Positions 42,148 to 50,995 of a stretch of 64,000 nt of DNA are shown here, piece after piece (the first letter of the stretch is position 1; every line of letters begins with the position of its first letter). Origin of the DNA: Modicisalibacter ilicicola DSM 19980 (GTDB lineage Bacteria > Pseudomonadota > Gammaproteobacteria > Pseudomonadales > Halomonadaceae); assembly GCF_900128925.1 (NCBI RefSeq), contig NZ_FQUJ01000005.1, forward strand, positions 222,063 through 286,062. Reading direction: 5' to 3'. The notes beneath the pieces were generated by a model. It was not told the origin of the DNA. It did no database searches and saw only the letters and a program-made list of their open reading frames with translations. A program made the translations under genes and the position numbers.

Positions 42148-44892
42148 TCAGGGCTGGGCCTCCAGACGGTGGCGCTGCCACTCGCTGGTGGGCTCGTTGA
42201 GGCGCAGCACCGCGTCCACTACCTGCTCCTCCATGTTGTAGTGCAAGGTGAAACCCAGGTATTTCATCAAGCCGCGCATGGGATGGTTGTCGACCATGAC
42301 CTTGCCGACCATCTCCAGGGTGCCGACGCTCTTGCAGTAGCCGATCATCTTCTTCATCAGCACACTGCCCAGCCCCTGGCCCTGCATGTCGTCACGAATG
42401 ATCACGGAGAATTCCGTGCGGATATTGTCCGGATCGTTCCACACCCGGACGACGCCCAGCATCTCCTTCTCGCCGTTCTCACGGGCATGTTCGGCGATGA
42501 ACGCCATCTGACGGTCGTAGTTGATCTGCGCCAATATCGACAGGTCGCGCTTGGTCAGGTCGGCCTTGTGGTGAAAGTAGCGGAAACGGATGCTCTCTTC
42601 GGAGAGCTGGGAGTGAAACTTGGTAATCAATGGTGCGTCTTCGCCACGCACCGGCCGAATCTCGACCCGCATGTCGTTTTTCAGACGCACCCACTCGCGC
42701 AGTTCCTCGGGGTACGGCATGATGGCGTGGCGCGCCGGCTCCCCCAGGTCCATGGCGAAATCGACCGCGATCATGCCGTCGCGATTGAGCAGCAACGGGT
42801 TGATCTCCAGGCCGCGCAATTCGAGCAGGTCCGAGGCCATTTGCGAAAGCTTGACCAGCAGTTGGCAGAGCCTGTCGACATCACGCTGCGGGTCGGGAGA
42901 GTGTGCGAGAATCAGCTTGCCGGCATGAGTTCGCGAGACCAGATCCTGGGCCAGCGTCATGTTCAGGGGAGGCAGCGCCACGTGCCGATCGGCGAGCACA
43001 TTGGTCCTGTAGCCTCCGATCCCGAAGACGATGACCGGCCCGAACACCGGGTCCCGTGTGATACCCGCGCAGAGCTGGATGGAATGCTTGCCTCGCTGCA
43101 TGGGCTGCAGGCAGTAGCTGTATATCCGGCTGCCCGGGAACTGCTCATGCACCTCGCGATCGAGACGCTCGATGCCGGCGACGATCTCGGCGACGCTGTT
43201 CAGGTCCTGCAACAGTCCCGAGGAAGGTCTCCGGGGGTGCTTGCTGTAGTGGTACGGAAGACAGCCTTGCTCATGGATCGTCTTGAGCGCCAAGGGCTCC
43301 CGAAACTCCTCGAAAGCCGCGGTCGCTTCCTCGGCATTGAGGACATAGCGGCTGACAGCCGTGGGGATTCCGTAGGCCTCCAGCACCTCGGCGGTCTCTT
43401 GATGCGTGAGGCGATCGCGCCCGCGAGCCCGAGCCTCGGCGATCAGCTTGTGGCAGCGCTGGCGAATCCGGGCGGTCGTGCTGAACGGCAGGCTGGGCGG
43501 TGTCTCCTGGAGCAGCGCCTGGACACGCTGATAGTCCACCATGTGCATGAATGCCTTGACCGCCTTCTCGGGGGAGATATAAGTCGGGATGCCCGCCAGG
43601 TGGCATTCATGGCGCGCTGCCAGGGCTTCTTCCATCCCCATCCAGCTGGTCAGCAGATTGCGCTTGAAACGCCGGCGATTGGCGACCACCGCCTCGGCGG
43701 TGGTTCTCGACGGCGCCAGGCGGGTCGGCGCATGCACGACCAGCACCGCATCCACGTTCGGGTCCGCCGCGACGATCTCCAGTGCGCCGATGAACTTCTC
43801 GGGGGTGGCGTTGCCTCCCAGGTCCACCGGGTTGCTGCCCGGCAGGCTCATGTCGAAATCACTTCCCAGTAGCGCCTCCCGGGTATGATCGGCAAAATCC
43901 GCGAGCTTGCCGCCGGCCATGATCAGTCTATCGATGGCCAGCAGTGCCGGCCCCAGGCCATTGGCGACGATCGCCAGGCGGTCGCCGCGCAGCGGGCGCA
44001 TGCGTGACAGGGTCCCGAGGGCATCGAAAAGCTCATCCGAATTGTCGACGCGAACCACCCCGGCCCGGGCCAGGGCGGCCTCGAAGATGACATCACGATT
44101 GCTGATGCCCGGTGTCGGCGGGAGGCTCGAAAGATCCGATTGCGGGGTACGGCCACTCTTGATCGCCAGCACCAGACGGTTGCGTGATGCCTCGCGCAGT
44201 GCGGTCATGAAATGCTGGGCATCGCTGATGCGCTCGAGGTGCAGGAGGATGGCCTGGGCGGGAGAGTTCTGGTTGATGTAGTCGATGAGGTCGGGGAGCA
44301 TGACATCGACGCTGTCGCCCAGGGTCACCAGATGTGAGAAGCCGATACCCTGCCCGGCGGCCCAGTCGATCATGGCGTTGCCGAGCATGCCCGACTGGCC
44401 GAGATAGGCCACCTTGCCGGCCTTGACGGGCTGCCCCGAATAGGTGGCGTTGAGCCGGCGTCCCGGAACGATCAACCCCATGCACTCAGGCCCCAGCACG
44501 CGGATGCCCGAGCGTCTTGCCGCCGCCAGCATGCGCTCGCGAAGCGAGCCACCGCTGGGGGTGCCCCTGTCCAGGAAAGACCCCCCGGAAAGCACCATGG
44601 TCGCCTTGACGCCGAGGCGGCCCAGCTGCTCGATGGTCCTGGGCACCGTGTCCACCGGCGAGCAGATGATCGCCATGTCCGGCGCTTGCGGCAGATCGCT
44701 CACCCGCCTCGCGCAAGGGACATCGAAAACGGTCTCGTAACCTTTCGGGTTGACGGCCCACATCGTGCCCTTGAAGCCGCCCTCCTGCAGATTGCGGATC
44801 ACGAGCCCACCCATCGAATGGCTCTTTTCGGAGGCGCCGATCACGGCCAGGCTGTTCGGTTCAAAGAAATAGCGTAGAAAACGCGTGCCCAC
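42148..44892 (-). CDS. Pat-type protein lysine acetyltransferase (acyl-CoA synthetase-like plus GNAT)
   Basis: 914 aa: an N-terminal ADP-forming acyl-CoA synthetase-like region (FFEPNSLAVIGASEKSHSMGG, LGPECMGLIVPGRRLNATYSG), an ATP-grasp-like middle (about 480-720) and a C-terminal GNAT domain (about 745-900, IIRDDMQGQGLGSVLMKKMIGY). The segment that carries the phospho-histidine in active synthetases reads LPPTPGISNRDVIFEAAL here, without histidine, so ligase activity is probably lost. That fits Pat/PatZ, which acetylates metabolic enzymes such as acetyl-CoA synthetase. Divergent from a deacetylase-family gene. Confidence 0.88.
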   Translation of the reverse strand: MGTRFLRYFFEPNSLAVIGASEKSHSMGGLVIRNLQEGGFKGTMWAVNPKGYETVFDVPCARRVSDLPQAPDMAIICSPVDTVPRTIEQLGRLGVKATMVLSGGSFLDRGTPSGGSLRERMLAAARRSGIRVLGPECMGLIVPGRRLNATYSGQPVKAGKVAYLGQSGMLGNAMIDWAAGQGIGFSHLVTLGDSVDVMLPDLIDYINQNSPAQAILLHLERISDAQHFMTALREASRNRLVLAIKSGRTPQSDLSSLPPTPGISNRDVIFEAALARAGVVRVDNSDELFDALGTLSRMRPLRGDRLAIVANGLGPALLAIDRLIMAGGKLADFADHTREALLGSDFDMSLPGSNPVDLGGNATPEKFIGALEIVAADPNVDAVLVVHAPTRLAPSRTTAEAVVANRRRFKRNLLTSWMGMEEALAARHECHLAGIPTYISPEKAVKAFMHMVDYQRVQALLQETPPSLPFSTTARIRQRCHKLIAEARARGRDRLTHQETAEVLEAYGIPTAVSRYVLNAEEATAAFEEFREPLALKTIHEQGCLPYHYSKHPRRPSSGLLQDLNSVAEIVAGIERLDREVHEQFPGSRIYSYCLQPMQRGKHSIQLCAGITRDPVFGPVIVFGIGGYRTNVLADRHVALPPLNMTLAQDLVSRTHAGKLILAHSPDPQRDVDRLCQLLVKLSQMASDLLELRGLEINPLLLNRDGMIAVDFAMDLGEPARHAIMPYPEELREWVRLKNDMRVEIRPVRGEDAPLITKFHSQLSEESIRFRYFHHKADLTKRDLSILAQINYDRQMAFIAEHARENGEKEMLGVVRVWNDPDNIRTEFSVIIRDDMQGQGLGSVLMKKMIGYCKSVGTLEMVGKVMVDNHPMRGLMKYLGFTLHYNMEEQVVDAVLRLNEPTSEWQRHRLEAQP

Positions 44893-44998
44893 GATGGACT
44901 CCTTAGCCGAAAGACTCTCATTGTGTACGACTTATTGACACTGTCGCGCAAGGCTCATGGCCGATTAATGTTGCACTATACCGGTGTGGAGCGTCGCC

Positions 44999-45952
44999 AT
45001 GATTACATCTTTCATTACTCACCCGCATTGCGCTCTTCACAACATGGGACCGGAGCACCCTGAAAGTCCCAAGCGTCTGGAAGCCATACACGCACGTTTG
45101 GCACTCGAAGGTGTCCTGCAGCAGACCATGCAATCCGAGGCGAGTCCGGTCAAAGAGGAGCAGCTTGCGCTGATCCACCCCCTGCGCCACCTTCGCGCCC
45201 TCGACAAGTGCGTTCCCGAGCATGGCCTGACCAACCTCGACAACGACACCTTCATGAACCCGGACAGCCTCGATGCGGCGCGACTGGCGGCGGGGTCCGT
45301 GCTGCGCGGCATCGACCAGGTCTTCCGCCATCAGGCCGACAACGTGTTCTGCGCCGTGCGCCCTCCCGGGCATCATGCCGAAGTGGCCGAAGCCATGGGC
45401 TTCTGCTTCTACAACAATGTTGCCGTGGGCGCCGCCCACGCCCGGGCAAGGCATGGCGTCAAGCGTATTGCCATCCTCGATTTCGATGTCCATCAGTGCA
45501 ACGGCACCATCGACATCTTCTCGCACGATCCCGACATCCTGATCTGCACCAGCTACCAGTACCCGTTCTACCCCTGGCGCTACCTGCGTCCAGAAGCCGA
45601 CAATGTGGTCTGCACGCCACTCGAGGCCGGTTGCGACAGTCGCACCTTCCGTCGCGCCATCGAACGGGACTGGCTGCCGGCGCTCCAGGCGCACCGCCCC
45701 GAACTGATCCTCGTCTCGGCCGGGTTCGATGCCCATCGGGAAGACCCCATGGCGGACATCTGCCTGGAAGACGAGGACTACTACTGGATCACCACCCTGG
45801 CCATGGACATCGCCCGCAGCCATGCCAACCATCGACTCGTCTCGGTGCTTGAAGGGGGTTACAACCCCGATGCTCTGGGTCGCAGCGTCGCAGCCCATGT
45901 CAAGGCATTGCTGGGCATCCCCTATCAGGCGATCCGTGACAAGGCGGGCTGA
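44999..45952 (+). CDS. Histone deacetylase-family protein (AcuC-like)
   Basis: Zinc-dependent amidohydrolase of class II HDAC type. Active-site pieces: the tandem histidines in VRPPGHHAEVAEAMGFCFYNN, zinc ligands in LDFDVHQCNG and SAGFDAHRED, and the C-terminal SVLEGGYNPDALGRSV. 317 aa from ATG 44999 (GGAG upstream); a TTG five codons earlier lacks support. Possible substrates are acetyl-lysine proteins or acetylpolyamines. Transcribed away from the Pat-like gene, with 106 bases between the two starts. Confidence 0.9.
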   Translation: MITSFITHPHCALHNMGPEHPESPKRLEAIHARLALEGVLQQTMQSEASPVKEEQLALIHPLRHLRALDKCVPEHGLTNLDNDTFMNPDSLDAARLAAGSVLRGIDQVFRHQADNVFCAVRPPGHHAEVAEAMGFCFYNNVAVGAAHARARHGVKRIAILDFDVHQCNGTIDIFSHDPDILICTSYQYPFYPWRYLRPEADNVVCTPLEAGCDSRTFRRAIERDWLPALQAHRPELILVSAGFDAHREDPMADICLEDEDYYWITTLAMDIARSHANHRLVSVLEGGYNPDALGRSVAAHVKALLGIPYQAIRDKAG

Positions 45953-46083
45953 TGATCGCCTGTCCCTGCCCCGCCGTTCTGACAATCTGGGCGTCCGGGC
46001 ACTGCCCGATCTCGATCGAATCTGGAAAGTGTCTGAGCTTACCCCTGCGTGACTGACGAATATGCTAGGATTCAGGAAAATTT

Positions 46084-46099
46084 ATTTCATATAGTGAAT
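46084..46099 (+). promoter_or_regulatory. Dyad just before the XRE-cupin gene
   Basis: ATTTCATATAGTGAAT is an imperfect palindrome ending five bases before the start codon, where a bound protein would block translation initiation or transcription. It resembles the palindrome upstream of the APC permease (48304-48319), so it may be an autoregulatory operator. Confidence 0.35.
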
Positions 46100-46103
46100 C
46101 GTC

Positions 46104-46736
46104 ATGTCCGGCCTTACCGATCACGACGCCGCGCTGCGAATCGCCTCGGGGCGCAAGCCCTTCGTCGAGCCCTTGAGGCTCGGCGAACGGCTCAAGGAGA
46201 TTCGCCTGGCCAACCGGTGGACCCTCGAGGACGTCAGCCAGCGTACCGGGCTTGCGCGCTCGACGCTTTCCAAGATCGAGAACGATCAGATATCACCGAC
46301 GTTTACCGCCGTACAGAAACTGATCGGCGGCCTGGAAATCGACCTGCCCCAGTTGCTGAGCCCGCCCAAGCCCCAGACACATACGCTGGGCCGACGTGAC
46401 CTGACCCGCAAGGGCGACGGGCAGTTGCACCCCACGCCGACCTACGAGCATGAACTGCTCTCCTGCCAACTTGCCCAGAAACGCATGATTCCCTTCAAGA
46501 CCATCGTGCGGGCACGGGACTTCGGCGAGTTCAACGAGTGGGTGCGGCATGACGGGGAAGAATTTCTGATCGTGCTCGACGGCAGCGTGCTGCTGTACAC
46601 GGAATTCTACGAGCCGCTTCGGCTCGAACAGGGCGACAGCATCTATTTCGACAGCGACATGGGCCACGCCCTGGTCTCGGTGAGTGACGAGGACGCCACG
46701 GTGCTTTCGGTGTGCACGCCCAACGAGACTCCCTGA
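46104..46736 (+). CDS. XRE-family regulator with cupin domain (PuuR-like)
   Basis: N-terminal HTH_3 domain (residues 26-82: LGERLKEIRLANRWTLEDVS, RSTLSKIENDQISP) and a C-terminal small-ligand cupin (about 120-205: EWVRHDGEEFLIVLDGSVLLYTE). This plan is that of PuuR and related repressors of amine or amino acid catabolism. 210 aa. The neighbouring APC permease, converging across a shared terminator, is the likely target. Confidence 0.87.
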   Translation: MSGLTDHDAALRIASGRKPFVEPLRLGERLKEIRLANRWTLEDVSQRTGLARSTLSKIENDQISPTFTAVQKLIGGLEIDLPQLLSPPKPQTHTLGRRDLTRKGDGQLHPTPTYEHELLSCQLAQKRMIPFKTIVRARDFGEFNEWVRHDGEEFLIVLDGSVLLYTEFYEPLRLEQGDSIYFDSDMGHALVSVSDEDATVLSVCTPNETP

Positions 46737-46760
46737 TCGGCCAGGCCCGGGCCAGGAATA

Positions 46761-46800
46761 AAAAAAGCCCCGATGCCCTCTGAAGGCATCGGGGACTTTT
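46761..46800. terminator. Bidirectional rho-independent terminator
   Basis: CCCCGATGCC-N7-GGCATCGGGG, a perfect 10-bp stem, is flanked by AAAAAAG on the left and ACTTTT on the right. It serves both the XRE gene and the convergent permease. Confidence 0.92.
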
Positions 46801-46816
46801 CCATCGAGGTTACCGG

Positions 46817-48253
46817 TCAACGGCCAGGGTAGTGCTCTTCTCCGGACAGCTCGCGATTGATGGCGGTTTCGGCGTAATCCACGCCATAGCGAGCCCGGGA
46901 CCAGAGATACATGGCCAGACCGATGATCATCCAGCCACCGAACACGACCCACTCCACCGGCAACAGCGCCGAGGGGCTGCCCGGCAGGTACAGCGTCACC
47001 ATGCCCAGCGATAGCAACACCGCGGCGCTACCGACCAGCTTGCCCTGAGGGATGCTGAAGGGGCGCTCGAGCTCGGGTTCGCGATAGCGCAGCACGAGGA
47101 AGGAAAGCGCCACGAACAGGTAGGCGATGACGATGCCCAACCCACCGGCATCCACCAGCCAGACCATGGTGGGGCGGCCGAAGAAGGGGGCGATGCTGGA
47201 CAGGATACCGATCATCAGGATGGCGTTCACCGGCGTCCTGTAGCGTGGATGCAACTTGCCCAGAAAAGCCGGCAGCATCCCCGCGTGGGCCAGGGCGTAG
47301 ATCGCCCGGGACCCACCGATGTAGAAGGCATTCCAGCTGGTGATGATCCCGGCAATACCGGCCATCACCATCAGGTTGCCGGCCCAGGGCGCGCCGAACA
47401 CGGCCTGCATCGCATCCGGCACCGCCAGGGAACTTGCCGACAGCGCCTCCGGGTCGAGCATCAGCCCCGTTCCCAGGATGATCAGCGCGTACCAGAAGAC
47501 GGCGAGGATCACCGATATCATGAGCACCCTGCCGATTTCTCGAAAGGGCAGATCGATCTCCTCGGCGGCCTGGGGAATGACGTCGAAACCGACGAACATG
47601 AAGGGCACCATGATCAATACCGTCATGATGCCACCCACCACGCCGCTCTCGACATTGAACATCGGCTCCAGGGTATCCGTGCCGCCGGTGAACAGGGCCC
47701 CGGTGATGAACATCACGCCCACCGCCAGTATCAGCAAGGTCACCACCTTCTGTACCAGGGCCGCGGTACGGATTCCGATGTAGTTGATCCACATCATCAC
47801 CAGCGAGCCGATCACGCCGACCGCCACCCAGCTGGCGGTCACGTCCCAGCCGGCGATGGTCCAGAGATAGCCTACCGTATAGCCCGGGAAAAGGTGCTCG
47901 ACCACCGTGGGCAGTGCCACGGCCTCGAAAGAGACCACGCTGACGTAGCCCAGCACGATGGCCCAGGTACAGATGAACGATGCGAAATGACCTAGCGCAC
48001 GATAACTGTAGACGTGCTCGCCCCCCACCAGGGGCATCGCCGAGGCCAGTTCGGCATAGGTGAGTCCTACCAGGACGATGGCAATGCCGCCGACCAGGAA
48101 TGCCGTGATCGCCCCGACACTGCCGGCCGATTGTATCCAGCTGCCGGTCAGCACGATCCACCCCCAGCCGATCATGGCGCCGAAGGCCAGAGCCAGCACA
48201 TCCTTGCTCGCCAGCACGCGTATCAGCTTGTTACCCGTGGTCGAATCCGTCAT
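46817..48253 (-). CDS. APC-family amino acid/amine permease
   Basis: Inner-membrane symporter with about twelve helices; substrate-binding unwound helices are GAMIGWGWIVLTGSW (TM1) and VGFDVIPQAAEEI (TM6). 478 aa, complete. AGAGGCAAGG precedes the ATG. It resembles putrescine- or amino-acid-type carriers; specificity cannot be read. The AT-rich upstream region contains a perfect palindrome. Confidence 0.88.
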   Translation of the reverse strand: MTDSTTGNKLIRVLASKDVLALAFGAMIGWGWIVLTGSWIQSAGSVGAITAFLVGGIAIVLVGLTYAELASAMPLVGGEHVYSYRALGHFASFICTWAIVLGYVSVVSFEAVALPTVVEHLFPGYTVGYLWTIAGWDVTASWVAVGVIGSLVMMWINYIGIRTAALVQKVVTLLILAVGVMFITGALFTGGTDTLEPMFNVESGVVGGIMTVLIMVPFMFVGFDVIPQAAEEIDLPFREIGRVLMISVILAVFWYALIILGTGLMLDPEALSASSLAVPDAMQAVFGAPWAGNLMVMAGIAGIITSWNAFYIGGSRAIYALAHAGMLPAFLGKLHPRYRTPVNAILMIGILSSIAPFFGRPTMVWLVDAGGLGIVIAYLFVALSFLVLRYREPELERPFSIPQGKLVGSAAVLLSLGMVTLYLPGSPSALLPVEWVVFGGWMIIGLAMYLWSRARYGVDYAETAINRELSGEEHYPGR

Positions 48254-48303
48254 GATGCCTTGCCTCTAAGCTATTGAAATTATATTGACTTTCTGACTCG
48301 GGC

Positions 48304-48319
48304 ATTGAATATATTCAAC
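48304..48319. promoter_or_regulatory. Perfect palindrome upstream of the APC permease
   Basis: ATTGAATATATTCAAC has a perfect 14-base palindrome core about 50 bases before the permease start. It shares about 11 of 16 positions with the reverse complement of the dyad at the XRE-cupin gene. Confidence 0.4.
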
Positions 48320-48385
48320 GCTTTCAGCAAAGTTAATTGACAAGCAGAATCGCGACAAGCCTTTTCTGGCCTTCTTCAACCAAAG

Positions 48386-49303
48386 TCAATCATGCTGGAC
48401 AGCGTCACCCCGCCACAGCAGCTTGCCGCTTTCCTCGAGGGAGTAGCCACCCAGGGACTGGGCCAGGGCTAGCCCGGCCGCACTGTTCAAATAATCGAAC
48501 AATTGCCGCAATAGGGAGCGGAAGTAGACATTGCGGGGCGTGACCAGGTCGAAGGCTTCTTCACTCACAGGAATGAATCCCAGCCCGAACTCGTTGGCCG
48601 CGGACAGGGTTCCCGGCCCGATGTCCGCCTCGTGGCGAGCGATCAACGAGGCCACCTCGCGTTCACTGTAGGCGATGGCGTGGCAATTGAGCTGATCGAG
48701 GCGCAACTGCTGTCCGGCCAGCCACTCCTTCAGAAAGCGCTGGGAACCGGCGCCCTCCTGGCGAACCACCCAGCGTCGGCTGGTACCCGACAATCCCTGG
48801 GGTTGCAGCGGCTGATGCCGATCCTCGCCGCGAATGATCAACCCTTGAGAACGCCGAAACAGGCGCACCATGGTCCAGTGACGATAGCCGCCGTGACCAC
48901 GAATCAGCGCCGGATGGCGCAGCTCGCTCTCCTCGACACGCCCCCAATGAATGGCACAGACATCCGCTCGGCCCTGGGAGAGCAGCTCCAACCCGAGCTG
49001 GGTGCCCGTGACACTGTAGCCATAGAAGGCCTGGCCGCGGTGCTGCTGGTTGAGTCGCATGACCATCGCCGCCAGCAATGGATCATCGCTGCCGGTGATC
49101 ATCAAGCGATCCGCCAGCACGCCATGGTGGCACGACTCGAGTATCCACTGCTCGACCAGCCGGCGCGGGAACAACCATTTGCCGGTGATCTTGGTCGCCG
49201 GCAGGGCGCCATCGCTGGCCAGCTGGTAGATCTTCTTCTCGTTGAGATGCAGAAGTTCCGCGACCTGGTGGACATTGAGAAACGGGTTTTCTGCCTCGCT
49301 CAC
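48386..49303 (-). CDS. HTH plus molybdate-binding-type regulator
   Basis: N-terminal excisionase/MerR-like helix-turn-helix (VHQVAELLHLNEKKIYQLASDGALPATKITGKW, in two adjoining segments) fused to a periplasmic-binding-protein-like domain (MITGSDDPLLAAMVMRLNQ to the end) of the PF12727 type. Such proteins are thought to sense molybdate or tungstate. 305 aa. Its start overlaps the fdhD stop, so it is cotranscribed with fdhD and is the natural candidate regulator of the divergent formate dehydrogenase cluster. Confidence 0.83.
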   Translation of the reverse strand: MSEAENPFLNVHQVAELLHLNEKKIYQLASDGALPATKITGKWLFPRRLVEQWILESCHHGVLADRLMITGSDDPLLAAMVMRLNQQHRGQAFYGYSVTGTQLGLELLSQGRADVCAIHWGRVEESELRHPALIRGHGGYRHWTMVRLFRRSQGLIIRGEDRHQPLQPQGLSGTSRRWVVRQEGAGSQRFLKEWLAGQQLRLDQLNCHAIAYSEREVASLIARHEADIGPGTLSAANEFGLGFIPVSEEAFDLVTPRNVYFRSLLRQLFDYLNSAAGLALAQSLGGYSLEESGKLLWRGDAVQHD

Positions 49304-50202
49304 TGGGCCTTCCCCCGACGTTCGGCACTTCGCGCATCGTCATCCCTGGCGCGCCGGTCCCCTGGCCTTCGGGGCGGCGGCATATCCAGGACCAGCCGGT
49401 CGGCACCATGGATGGCCTGAAAATGCTTGCCCTTGGCCCGGGCGATCAGCACTACCCCGAAGCGCTCCGCCAGCTCGACCCCCTTCTGGGTCACGCCGGA
49501 GCGGGAGACCAGTACGCTGATTCCCATCTGAGCCACCTTGAGCACCATCTCCGAGGTCAGGCGCCCGGTGGTATAGAAGATATCGGCGCCACTCGAGGCA
49601 GTCGTGTCCGCCTCGCCCGCCTTCAGCCATTGGCGACCCGCCAGGGTATCCACGGCATTGTGACGTCCCACGTCCTCGACGAAATCGAGCACCTGGTCCT
49701 GGCTGCAGAGGGCACAGCCGTGCACTGCACCGGCGCTTCGGTAGGTCTCGTTGTAGGCACCCAGGTTGTCGAGCAACCGGTAGAGCACCGACTGGGCAAG
49801 ACGGGTTCTGGGCAGCGGGTTCAATGCCGTGACGTCCAGCAGGCGTCCGAATACGGTGCCCTGGCCGCAGCCGGTGGTGACAGTGCGTTGGGAAAGCCGT
49901 GCCTCCAGGTCCTCGGGCTGGTGGCGCGTGACGACTGCTGCGGCCTCGACGTCCCAATCGACCTGCACGGCCTGAATGTCCTCGAGGCGTTCTATCAACC
50001 CTTGATTGCGCAGATAGCCCACGACCAGCGCTTCGGGTTCGGCTCCCAAGGTCATCAAGGTGACGATCTCTCGCCGATTGAGGTAAACCGTCAGCGCCCG
50101 TTCGGCCGCGATGGCCTGAAGCCGCGTCTCTCCGAACTCATCGGTAACGGCGATTTCCAGAGTGGTCGGCAGACGAGCCTGACTCACGGTAATGGCGCTC
50201 AT
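49300..50202 (-). CDS. fdhD: Formate dehydrogenase accessory sulfurtransferase FdhD
   Basis: Transfers sulfur from a cysteine desulfurase to the molybdenum cofactor before it is inserted into formate dehydrogenase; without it FDH is inactive. The CxxC loop is VHGCALCSQDQ, followed by VEDVGRHNAVDTLAG and FYTTGRLTSEMVLKVAQMGI. ATG 50202 after AGGAGAA gives 300 aa; a start 23 codons earlier is not family-like. Overlaps the regulator gene by four bases. Confidence 0.94.
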   Translation of the reverse strand: MSAITVSQARLPTTLEIAVTDEFGETRLQAIAAERALTVYLNRREIVTLMTLGAEPEALVVGYLRNQGLIERLEDIQAVQVDWDVEAAAVVTRHQPEDLEARLSQRTVTTGCGQGTVFGRLLDVTALNPLPRTRLAQSVLYRLLDNLGAYNETYRSAGAVHGCALCSQDQVLDFVEDVGRHNAVDTLAGRQWLKAGEADTTASSGADIFYTTGRLTSEMVLKVAQMGISVLVSRSGVTQKGVELAERFGVVLIARAKGKHFQAIHGADRLVLDMPPPRRPGDRRARDDDARSAERRGKAQ

Positions 50203-50402
50203 GAAACGATTCTCCTGACCAGGGCTATACAGCATCTCCGCTCCAGGTGACGACAAACCGCCAATGGACACCGGGCAGCGGCTTGATCACTATATCGGGT
50301 GTGGTCTCGTTCGGACCAGTCAGACTAGATCGCATGAAAGAAACTATCTTAACGGACAAGACCGCCGGTTTTCGTAGGCGATGGTGGCCAATTAAACCAT
50401 CT

Positions 50403-50510
50403 ATCGCTCGGTGAACCGAGCTCCTACAAAAGCCCAGATCTCGGGGGTGGTAGGAGCCCGATTTATCGGGCGATGGCGCTTCCCATCGCTCGCTGAAGCG
50501 AGCTCCTACA
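50403..50510. repeat. Three REP-type palindromes (REPIN-like)
   Basis: Three copies of a roughly 27-base unit: GTAGGAGC..stem..GCGATGG. Unit 2 (50450-50476) has stem GCCCGA-TTTA-TCGGGC; unit 1 (50403-50428) has GCTCGG-TGAA-CCGAGC and unit 3 (50483-50510) GCTCGC-TGAA-GCGAGC, both inverted relative to unit 2. The stems differ but pair perfectly (compensated changes). No REP-associated transposase is in the window. The remainder of 50203-50566 should hold the divergent promoters of fdhD and DUF3305. Confidence 0.8.
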
Positions 50511-50566
50511 GGATTGCCGGGCTCTGGTCTACCTTGTTTAGCCACCGTCCTCAGGAGCGTTTTGTC

Positions 50567-50995
50567 ATGACCAGCGCCAGTCTACGTACCTTAAGTCTGC
50601 GCCTCGAGGATGAGCAGCGCACGGTCAAGGGCTTCACCAGCACCCAGTGGCACGTCGCCATGCTCGAGCCCGGTGATAACGGGCCTCATGCGGTCGACCT
50701 GCAACTCTACATGACGGAGCGAGCCGCCTATCGTCATAACCTCAATGCCGAACGCCCCCGGCTTTTCGTGCGCTGCAGCGAACGGCAAGGCGCAGCCAGC
50801 CCGGAGGCTATCACTGCCAGCCAGGAAGTGGCGGCAGGCTGGATGGACGGTGACTGGCTGGTGCTCGACACGTCGATGCCCCTGGCCATCCAGGCATGGA
50901 TCGAGGCCTATCTGGTACGCCATGGCGAGGCACCTGACGAGGGCCGCAAGAAGAAGCGCAAGGGGGCCGGCCGGGCTCGGGGGGATCAGGCATGA
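50567..50995 (+). CDS. DUF3305-family protein
   Basis: 142-residue cytoplasmic protein with a short basic C-terminal tail (GRKKKRKGAGRAR). The body (VKGFTSTQWHVAMLEPGDNG, DLQLYMTERAAYRHNLN, RLFVRCSE) matches DUF3305, which occurs almost only in formate dehydrogenase clusters. ATG 50567 follows CAGGAGC. It overlaps the DUF3306 gene (ATGA). Role unknown; an assembly factor is a fair guess. Confidence 0.82.
   Translation: MTSASLRTLSLRLEDEQRTVKGFTSTQWHVAMLEPGDNGPHAVDLQLYMTERAAYRHNLNAERPRLFVRCSERQGAASPEAITASQEVAAGWMDGDWLVLDTSMPLAIQAWIEAYLVRHGEAPDEGRKKKRKGAGRARGDQA

Noticed and set aside
42046..43872. 608-codon open frame antisense to the Pat-like gene
   Set aside because: Opposite a clear multi-domain protein, no recognisable motif, no ribosome site.
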